From: Gemmiger_A avium
GTDB lineage: Bacteria > Bacillota > Clostridia > Oscillospirales > Ruminococcaceae
Assembly: GCA_019114585.1 (NCBI GenBank)
Contig: DXFE01000098.1
Span: 1 to 8,991, forward strand
DNA length: 8,991 nt
Reading direction: 5' to 3'
The translations under genes and the position numbers were made by a program. Positions 1-4,817 of the stretch are shown piece after piece. The notes under the pieces were generated by a model. That model saw only the letters and a program-made list of their open reading frames with translations, was not told the DNA's origin and made no database searches. Each line of letters starts with the position of its first letter. Positions within the stretch are counted from its first letter, which is position 1.

Positions 1-51
1 AGGGGACTGAAAATCCCCGTGTCATTGGTTCGATTCCGATCGGAGGCACCA
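1..51 (+). tRNA. tRNA-Phe (GAA), 5' part outside window
   Basis: This is the 3' two thirds of a tRNA. The window opens at the anticodon arm: stem GGGGA (2-6), loop CTGAAAA (7-13) with anticodon GAA at 9-11, and stem TCCCC (14-18). A five-base variable loop follows. The T arm has stem ATTGG/CCGAT around loop TTCGATT (29-35). The 3' acceptor strand is 41-47, then discriminator A48 and an encoded CCA (49-51). The loop and discriminator A fit tRNA-Phe. The acceptor 5' strand and D arm lie outside, so acceptor pairing cannot be checked. Confidence 0.93.
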
Positions 52-55
52 TTTT

Positions 56-131
56 GCGGCTTTAGCTCATCTGGTAGAGCGCCACCTTGCCAAGGTGGAG
101 GTAGCGAGTTCGAGCCTCGTAAGCCGCTCCA
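56..131 (+). tRNA. tRNA-Gly (GCC)
   Basis: Complete cloverleaf. The seven acceptor pairs join 56-62 to 121-127 without mismatch. D stem GCTC/GAGC is at 65-68/77-80. Anticodon stem CCACC/GGTGG encloses loop TTGCCAA, with anticodon GCC at 89-91. The T arm has loop TTCGAGC (109-115). Discriminator T128 is followed by encoded CCA (129-131). Only four T residues separate it from tRNA-Phe, so the two are certainly in one transcript. Confidence 0.97.
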
Positions 132-136
132 CAAAC

Positions 137-158
137 AGCAGCTGGTCAATCAGCTGCT
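137..158 (+). other. hairpin between tRNA-Gly and tRNA-Cys
   Basis: A perfect 8-bp inverted repeat, AGCAGCTG (137-144) and CAGCTGCT (151-158), encloses a 6-nt loop. No T tract follows, so it is not a standard intrinsic terminator. Because it fills most of the spacer between two tRNAs, a role as an RNA-processing or stability element is possible, but this is inference. Confidence 0.5.
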
Positions 159-163
159 CATAC

Positions 164-238
164 GGTGCCGTGGCCAAGTGGTAAGGCAAAGGTCTGCAAA
201 ACCTTCATTCACCAGTTCAAATCTGGTCGGCACCTCCA
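164..238 (+). tRNA. tRNA-Cys (GCA)
   Basis: Complete cloverleaf. Acceptor strands GGTGCCG (164-170) and CGGCACC (228-234) pair perfectly. The anticodon loop CTGCAAA (194-200) carries GCA at 196-198 on stem AAGGT/ACCTT. The T loop TTCAAAT (216-222) sits on stem ACCAG/CTGGT. Discriminator T235 and encoded CCA (236-238) end the gene. It is the last gene of the tRNA cluster, with a terminator starting two bases later. Confidence 0.97.
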
Positions 239-239
239 G

Positions 240-273
240 AACTCCCGAATGCGTATGCGTCCGGGAGTTTTTC
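240..273 (+). terminator. intrinsic terminator of the tRNA cluster
   Basis: Stem ACTCCCG (241-247) pairs perfectly with CGGGAGT (262-268) around a 14-nt loop. The run of T residues at 268-272 follows the 3' arm. It begins right after the CCA of tRNA-Cys and closes the tRNA transcript. Confidence 0.88.
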
Positions 274-305
274 TGTTGTGCAACCGCTGGTTGACAAAGT
301 TCCGC

Positions 306-344
306 GTATACTTGGTGGACGGAAGCAACCTGTCCCTGTATACT
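306..344 (+). promoter_or_regulatory. promoter and repeated GTATAC sites before the XRE gene
   Basis: The best promoter match is -35 TGGACG (316-321), a 17-bp spacer and -10 TATACT (339-344), giving a start near 351 just ahead of the ribosome binding site. The heptamer GTATACT occurs twice, at 306-312 and 338-344, with starts 32 bp apart (about three helical turns). Its core GTATAC is self-complementary, and one copy overlaps the -10 box while the other lies just above the -35 box. XRE-family regulators often bind short palindromes at their own promoters, so these are candidate autoregulatory operators. The promoter score is moderate and the operator role is inferred. Confidence 0.45.
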
Positions 345-372
345 GAAAAGCAGAAACAAGGAGGGATAGGGT

Positions 373-1209
373 ATGAGCCTGGGACAAACAATCTGCCGTC
401 TGCGCAGTCAGAAGGGCCTTTCGCAAAGTCAGCTGGCGGATCAGCTGGGGGTATCAAGACAATCGGTATCCAAATGGGAGACCGATGCGTCCGCACCAGA
501 TCTGGACAACCTGGTCAAACTGCATGAGCTGTTCGGGGTGACTATGGATCAGCTGATCCTGGACGAGGCGTCGCCGCCCCAAACAGAGTCGACTGTACCA
601 GCACCCGTCTGTCCGCAGGCCGTGCCTGCCCGTATTCTGGTATGCCTGCTGCTGTTCGGTATCGGTGCTCTTGCGCTGGTGCTGTGTACACTGCAGGGGG
701 ATCCGGCCGCCGGGCTGATCCTGGCAGTTCCGTTTTTTATTCCGGCCCTGATCTGTATTTATGCAAAAAAGCGGTGGGCCCTGTGGTGCGGCTGGTCTGT
801 ATATGGAACGCTGTACCTGGCCGCCGTTATGTTTACGCGGTTTTCCAGCAGCCTGTTTTTCTGGAAATTTATGGCCCGGTGGATTACTCGGCCGGGCGCA
901 AGCTGGCAAATGTACCAGACCTATTGGTTTGACCTTCTTGTAGCGGCCCTGGCATTCGCTGCTTTTGCATTTCTTGCGGCTTGTACGCTGCGCAGCTTCC
1001 GTTCCCTGCAAATCGCGGCTGACCATGCCCGGCGGGGCATAGCGGCAGGCTGTGCGGCATATCTGGTTCTTCTGTTTCCGCTTCCGCCGGCCCTTGCCAA
1101 TGCGGCGTTCGGCATACTGCCTGGTTTGCTGGCTCTGCTTCGCATGGCGGTCCTGGTGGACATTCTGGTGTATGGCGCGGCACTGTACCGTACCGGCAAG
1201 ACAGCCTGA
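373..1209 (+). CDS. membrane-anchored XRE-family transcriptional regulator
   Basis: The 278-residue protein joins a DNA-binding domain to a polytopic membrane domain. Residues 5-60 form a Cro/C1-type helix-turn-helix; LSQSQLADQLGVSRQSVSKWE is its recognisable core, and it is closely related to HTH_3 domains of Clostridia. Residues 62-85 are a Pro/Ala-rich linker. From about 87 on there are some five to six hydrophobic segments (about 87-107, 112-130, 136-155, 185-205, 223-245, 247-271). The architecture implies a regulator held at the cytoplasmic membrane, perhaps responding to a membrane signal or partner; the ligand and targets cannot be read from the sequence. The ATG has a strong AAGGAGGG at 358-365 with 7-nt spacing. 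It is monocistronic, flanked by terminators, with repeated GTATAC sites in front that suggest autoregulation. The HTH call is firm and the sensing role is inferred. Confidence 0.88.
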   Translation: MSLGQTICRLRSQKGLSQSQLADQLGVSRQSVSKWETDASAPDLDNLVKLHELFGVTMDQLILDEASPPQTESTVPAPVCPQAVPARILVCLLLFGIGALALVLCTLQGDPAAGLILAVPFFIPALICIYAKKRWALWCGWSVYGTLYLAAVMFTRFSSSLFFWKFMARWITRPGASWQMYQTYWFDLLVAALAFAAFAFLAACTLRSFRSLQIAADHARRGIAAGCAAYLVLLFPLPPALANAAFGILPGLLALLRMAVLVDILVYGAALYRTGKTA

Positions 1210-1230
1210 ACCGAATTGATCCTGTATAAA

Positions 1231-1282
1231 AAGCGGCAGCTTTTTCTGTGTGCATCTTGCGCGGAAAGGGCTGCCGCCTTTT
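1231..1282 (+). terminator. terminator after the XRE gene
   Basis: GCGGCAGC (1233-1240) pairs perfectly with GCTGCCGC (1270-1277), and TTTT follows at 1279-1282. A-rich sequence before the 5' arm could add pairs. The 29-nt loop is long for an intrinsic terminator, so strength is uncertain, but the position 20-odd bases after the stop codon fits. Confidence 0.6.
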
Positions 1283-1318
1283 GCGACCATGAATAAACTG
1301 TAAATTCCCGCGCCGGAA

Positions 1319-1347
1319 TTGCTCTTGCCGGGCAAAGATGGTATAAT
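1319..1347 (+). promoter_or_regulatory. extended -10 promoter of the HAD-SGNH-gpsA operon
   Basis: A perfect -10 TATAAT (1342-1347) is preceded by TGG (1339-1341), the extended -10 element. A weak -35, TTGCTC (1319-1324), lies at exactly 17 bp. The predicted start is near 1354. The spacer holds a palindrome, TTGCC-G-GGCAA (1325-1335). The match is strong enough to call a sigma-A-type promoter. Confidence 0.78.
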
Positions 1348-1358
1348 AACTTAGTACG

Positions 1359-1375
1359 TACCGGAATTTCCGGTA
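1359..1375. promoter_or_regulatory. 17-bp perfect palindrome, candidate operator
   Basis: TACCGGAA and TTCCGGTA are perfect inverted repeats around a single T at 1367. The site covers roughly +6 to +22 relative to the predicted start of the operon promoter, a typical place for a repressor operator. The octamer CCGGAATT within it also occurs at 1313-1320, overlapping the -35 box, which would suit two-site binding. With a 1-nt loop it cannot form a stable RNA hairpin as written, so a DNA-binding role is more likely than a transcript structure. The regulator is unknown. Confidence 0.55.
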
Positions 1376-1403
1376 AAAATGCCGCAAAAAAGGAGGACGC
1401 ATC

Positions 1404-2048
1404 ATGCGTTTCCAGACAGTACTGTTTGACGTGGACGGGACGCTGATCCATTCCAGCCCGGGGATTCTGCAGACCCTTCGCGAGACCTTTGAACGAATGG
1501 GGGTAGACTGTTCCGGATTTGATCTTCAGCAGTACCTGGGGCCTCCGCTTCGGCGTACCTTTGCGCAGCACTTCCAGGATCCGGAGGATGTGGAAAAGGC
1601 AGTTACCCTGTATCGGGCGCTGTATAAAGAGAACGGCCAGTATGCCTGCCGCCTGTTCCCCGGTGTGGAGGAGATGCTCCGCCGCCTGAACGAGGAAGGC
1701 GTCCTGCTTTGCACCGCTACTTCCAAACCGGCCGAGGTGGCCCGCCCGATTCTGGAGCATCTGGGCATTGACCGCTGGTTCACGATTATCGGCGGCGCTG
1801 CGATGGACAGCAGCCTGGACACCAAGACGGCCGTTATGCGGCATGTGCTGTGCCAGCCGCCTGTGGCTGGCCGTCCGGCCCTGATGGTGGGGGACAGGCG
1901 CGATGATATGGAAGGCGCGCGCAACTGCGGTCTGCCCGCTGCCGGGGTTTTGTACGGCTATGGTACGCGGCAGGAACTGGAACCCTATGCACCGGCTTTC
2001 CTTGCGCCGGATTGTGAAAGTCTGACCAAGTTTATTCTCGAATCCTGA
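1404..2048 (+). CDS. HAD-superfamily phosphatase, phosphoglycolate phosphatase/5'-nucleotidase-like
   Basis: The 214-residue protein is a subfamily IA HAD hydrolase that removes phosphate from small phosphomonoesters in the cytosol. All four motifs are visible: I, FDVDGT with nucleophile Asp9 and acid/base Asp11; II, Thr106 in CTATSKP; III, Lys141; IV, GDRRDD with Asp164 and Asp168. The helical cap lies at about 15-80. The C-terminal GVLYGYGTRQELE segment and the GDR motif IV resemble the phosphoglycolate phosphatase/HAD-5'-nucleotidase group, so the exact substrate is open. The start has AGGAGG at 1391-1396, 7 nt upstream. It is the first gene of a three-gene unit, 25 nt before the SGNH hydrolase and upstream of gpsA; a glycerol- or sugar-phosphate substrate would fit that context but this is a guess. 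The length is normal and no key residue is missing. Confidence 0.9.
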   Translation: MRFQTVLFDVDGTLIHSSPGILQTLRETFERMGVDCSGFDLQQYLGPPLRRTFAQHFQDPEDVEKAVTLYRALYKENGQYACRLFPGVEEMLRRLNEEGVLLCTATSKPAEVARPILEHLGIDRWFTIIGGAAMDSSLDTKTAVMRHVLCQPPVAGRPALMVGDRRDDMEGARNCGLPAAGVLYGYGTRQELEPYAPAFLAPDCESLTKFILES

Positions 2049-2073
2049 ATTCCGACGAACGGAGGACCTGAAA

Positions 2074-3678
2074 ATGGCAAAACGCAAAGCGTCCCGCAAA
2101 ACGGGCGGCTTCAGCCTGGAAAACATGAGCAAAAAGCAGAAGCAGGCGGCCATCGTGCTGGCCTGCTGCATACTGGCGATTCTGATCACCTCCATTGTGG
2201 TGGGGGTTGTGGTAGGCGGGGCAACCCGTTCGGAGGATCCTTCTTCGCAGAGCGGTTCTTCTTCCGCCAGCACCGGCTACGACAACAGCGAATTTGTGAT
2301 TGATGAAACCAGTTCCGCGATCCTGGCCGAAACCAGCGACGCCGGCGATGAGTACGTGGAGCAGACCGTTTTTGTAGGCGATTCCAATACGGTGCGCTTC
2401 AACCAGTACAACCTGCTCACCCTGGACCAGTTTGTCGGCAAGGAGAGCATGGGCATTCAGGAGGTAACCACCACCAAGTGCGTGTACTTCAAGAATGACA
2501 ATACCGCCTATACCATCCCGGAGGCGCTGGCCAAGATGAAGCCCCGCCGGATCGTGCTGACCTTTGGTACGAACAATGCGGACGGCAGCATGTCCGCCGA
2601 CGATTTCATTGAAAGCTACCGCAGCGCCATCAAGGCCATCCAGGAAGCCTATTCGTACTGCGACATCATCGTCAATGCAATCCCGCCGGTAAGTGCTTCC
2701 ACCAGCGGCTACAACGTGGATATGCAGACGGTGGATGAGTTCAACTACGCGCTGGTAAAGATGTGCGAAGAGGACGGCCTCAAGTTCCTGAATACCAGCG
2801 AGATCCTCAAGGACGACGACGGGTATGCCAAAGCGGAGTATATGTCCAGCGACGGCATCCATCTGAGCCAGAGCGGCCTGAAAAAGATCCTGGAGTACCA
2901 CCGTACCCATGCCTATGAGACGGAGGATCGCCGCCCGGATACCAACAACATTCCCAAGCGGGCCAAGAACCCGGTGGAGACCGGTACCACCACGCCGTCG
3001 TCTTCTTCCGCCACGCCGGAGCCCACCCAGTATACCGCCAACTACTATACCGAGAGCAGCGGCGGTACCCTGACCTACGGCGACAAGACCGGTCAGGCCT
3101 CAGTAAGCGTACCGGTATCCTCTTCCGACAGCGTAACGGTGACCGCTGTTCCCGCCGACGGGTATGTGTTCCTGAAATGGAGCGACGGCGTAACCAGCGC
3201 GTCCCGTACGGACAAGAACTTCAAGCAGAATATCTCGGTTACCGCGATGTTCATGAAGATCTCTATTTCCGCCAGCAAGACCACTGTGCAGACTGGTGAA
3301 TCCGTTACCCTGACCGCCTCGGTCAGCCGCGGCGACAAGTACGCTGCCGATGTGAAGTGGAGCGGTTCCGGCATTGACGGTACTACCGGTGCCAGCTGTA
3401 CCTTCAAATCCAGCAATCCCGGCGATTATGTGATTGAGGCCAGTGTGACCGTGGACGGTGTGACGGCCAAGACCCAGATCACCATCAAGGTGGAGACGGC
3501 GGCAACGGCGACCCCGACGCCGACCCCGGTTCCGACCGCAACGCCGGCCCCCACCCCGACGGCGACCCCCACCCCGACGGCGACCCCCACGCCGTCGGCT
3601 ACGCCGGATCCGACGGCAACACCCTCTCCGGACAATACGCCGGATTCGACATCCAGCCCGGAACCTGCGCAGGGCTGA
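2074..3678 (+). CDS. membrane-anchored extracellular SGNH/GDSL hydrolase with InlB-like and Ig-like modules
   Basis: The 534-residue protein starts with a basic cytoplasmic stretch (1-24) and one transmembrane segment (about 25-48), with no cleavage site evident, so it should be an N-terminally anchored surface protein. After a Ser-rich linker, the SGNH domain (about 97-280) shows block I FVGDSN with Ser104, block III GTNN (165-168), and block V SDGIHLS with Asp260 and His263. The likely reaction is hydrolysis of an ester, for example an acetyl group on a wall or external glycan, but substrate is not decided by the sequence. Residues about 320-393 form an InlB-B-like repeat (GGT...AVPADGYVFLKWSDG...TAMF), about 395-473 an Ig-like fold, and 477-531 a Thr/Pro/Ala-rich tail. 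There is no LPXTG motif. GGAGG (2061-2065) lies 8 nt before the ATG. It is the middle gene of the operon. Confidence 0.87.
   Translation: MAKRKASRKTGGFSLENMSKKQKQAAIVLACCILAILITSIVVGVVVGGATRSEDPSSQSGSSSASTGYDNSEFVIDETSSAILAETSDAGDEYVEQTVFVGDSNTVRFNQYNLLTLDQFVGKESMGIQEVTTTKCVYFKNDNTAYTIPEALAKMKPRRIVLTFGTNNADGSMSADDFIESYRSAIKAIQEAYSYCDIIVNAIPPVSASTSGYNVDMQTVDEFNYALVKMCEEDGLKFLNTSEILKDDDGYAKAEYMSSDGIHLSQSGLKKILEYHRTHAYETEDRRPDTNNIPKRAKNPVETGTTTPSSSSATPEPTQYTANYYTESSGGTLTYGDKTGQASVSVPVSSSDSVTVTAVPADGYVFLKWSDGVTSASRTDKNFKQNISVTAMFMKISISASKTTVQTGESVTLTASVSRGDKYAADVKWSGSGIDGTTGASCTFKSSNPGDYVIEASVTVDGVTAKTQITIKVETAATATPTPTPVPTATPAPTPTATPTPTATPTPSATPDPTATPSPDNTPDSTSSPEPAQG
3548..3601 (+). repeat. 18-bp tandem repeat in the Thr/Pro tail
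   Basis: Two identical 18-bp units (3548-3565 and 3566-3583), read CCCCCACCCCGACGGCGA, are followed by a degenerate third (3584-3601). The unit is in frame and encodes a Pro-Thr-Pro-Thr-Ala-Thr type hexapeptide. The surrounding 3505-3615 is also C-rich low-complexity DNA. Unit gain or loss would keep the reading frame and only change the tail length. Confidence 0.8.
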
Positions 3679-3733
3679 GACCGGCCGGACACGGTAACGG
3701 AAACCAAGACCAATCAGAGAGGAACAGACGAAT

Positions 3734-4696
3734 ATGAATCTGACTGTATTGGGCTGCGGCCGCTGGGGTACTTTCCTGGCCGGATACCACTGCGCCCGCA
3801 ATGACGTTATGCTGTGGGGCCGGCCGGGCTCCCGCAGTATGATGACCCTGCAGACGGAACGCAAAAATGAATACATGATTCTGCCGGATAAACTCCGGCT
3901 GGAAACGGATCTGGGAAGGGCCCTGAACTTTGCGGAAATGGTGATCATCTCCATCAGTGCCCAGCAGCTGCGCTCTCTGGCCGCGCAGCTGCAGACCTAT
4001 CCTCTTGCGGGAAAAACCTTTATTCTCTGCATGAAGGGCATTGAGGCCGAGAGCGGAAAGCGGCTGACCCAGGTGTTCCGGGAAGAAGTCACCCAGCCGG
4101 TTAAGCTGGCGGTGTGGGTCGGTCCCGGCCATGTGCAGGATTTTTCGGCCGGTATTCCCAACTGCATGGTGGTGGACTCCGATGACCCGGCCGTTACCGA
4201 GTCGATTGTGGAGGGCCTGAGCTCTGACCTGATCCGTCTTTACAAAGGCGGTGACCTGATCGGTACGGAAGTAGGGGCTGCCGCAAAAAACGTGATCGGA
4301 ATCGCGGCCGGCATGCTGGACGGTGTAGGCTATACCAGCCTGAAAGGCGCGCTCATGGCCCGTGGCGCGCGGGAAATCGCCCGCCTGATCCGTGCCATGG
4401 GCGGCAATGAGCTGTCGGCCTACGGCCTGTGCCATTTGGGGGATTACGAGGCGACGCTGTTTTCCGCCCATAGCCATAACCGGCTTTTCGGCGAGTGCTT
4501 TGTCCAGGGCAAGCCCTGCAACTATCTGGCAGAAGGGGCGGCAACGGTGAAGGCGCTGGTTCGTCTTGGTGAGATCTACCAGGTGGATCTGCCCATCTGC
4601 AAAACCGTTTACTGTATGCTGTACGAAGGGCATCCTGTGGACCAGGCGCTGCCCACCCTGTTTGCCCGCAGCGTGAAAGGCGAATTTTATATCTGA
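3734..4696 (+). CDS. gpsA: NAD(P)H-dependent glycerol-3-phosphate dehydrogenase, divergent GpsA
   Basis: GpsA reduces dihydroxyacetone phosphate to sn-glycerol 3-phosphate, the head-group precursor of phospholipids, in the cytosol. The 320 residues match the family length. The Rossmann motif GCGRWG is at 7-12. Lys101 in MKGIEAE, Lys185 in GAAAKNVIGIAAG, Asp237 in HLGD and Asn249-Arg250 in SHNRLFGE occupy the positions of the family's catalytic and phosphate-binding residues. Two family signatures are altered: the usual GPSHAEEV-like loop reads GPGHVQDF (130-137), and the usual GLGDLxxT reads HLGDYEAT. With the catalytic residues kept, it is probably an active enzyme of a divergent branch rather than a relic. 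It follows the SGNH gene by 55 nt with an AGAGGA-type binding site near 3717-3722, and ends at a strong terminator. It is not next to plsY, its frequent partner in Firmicutes, within this window. Confidence 0.87.
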   Translation: MNLTVLGCGRWGTFLAGYHCARNDVMLWGRPGSRSMMTLQTERKNEYMILPDKLRLETDLGRALNFAEMVIISISAQQLRSLAAQLQTYPLAGKTFILCMKGIEAESGKRLTQVFREEVTQPVKLAVWVGPGHVQDFSAGIPNCMVVDSDDPAVTESIVEGLSSDLIRLYKGGDLIGTEVGAAAKNVIGIAAGMLDGVGYTSLKGALMARGAREIARLIRAMGGNELSAYGLCHLGDYEATLFSAHSHNRLFGECFVQGKPCNYLAEGAATVKALVRLGEIYQVDLPICKTVYCMLYEGHPVDQALPTLFARSVKGEFYI

Positions 4697-4702
4697 ATCA
4701 GG

Positions 4703-4739
4703 AAAAGCCCGCCGGTACATTGCGTATCGGCGGGCTTTT
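4703..4739. terminator. strong, potentially bidirectional terminator after gpsA
   Basis: AAAAGCCCGCCG (4703-4714) pairs without mismatch with CGGCGGGCTTTT (4728-4739), a 12-bp stem with a 13-nt loop. The T run ends the 3' arm, and the A run on the 5' arm would give a T run on the other strand. It lies 6 nt after the gpsA stop and ends the operon begun at 1342. Confidence 0.92.
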
Positions 4740-4773
4740 GTGTCTTCTATCCGACGCGGTCTGTGCCATATGC

Positions 4774-4782
4774 TGGTATAAG
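4774..4782 (+). promoter_or_regulatory. possible extended -10 promoter of the symporter gene
   Basis: TGG TATAAG (4774-4782) matches an extended -10 element. The sequence 17 bp upstream, ACGCGG (4754-4759), is not a -35 box, so the call rests on the -10 region only. A promoter is expected here because a strong terminator ends just upstream and the next gene starts at 4818. Confidence 0.45.
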
Positions 4783-4817
4783 AAAGCAGTTGCCTATCAG
4801 GGCGGGAGGAAGACACC

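Noticed and set aside
1..238. tRNA genes as an integration site for a mobile element
   Set aside because: No integrase gene and no duplicated tRNA 3' end are visible in the window.
291..296. Perfect -35 hexamer TTGACA before the XRE gene
   Set aside because: No -10 box lies 16-18 bp downstream; the nearest TATACT (307-312) leaves only a 10-bp spacer. It may be chance.
921..2273. 450-codon open frame on the minus strand
   Set aside because: It runs antisense through the well-supported XRE and HAD genes. It has no plausible ribosome binding site or domain, and long antisense frames are common in GC-rich coding DNA.
3100..3954. Arg/Gly-rich minus-strand frame
   Set aside because: Its composition is the mirror image of the C-rich Thr/Pro repeat in the SGNH hydrolase gene, so it is a by-product of that low-complexity DNA.
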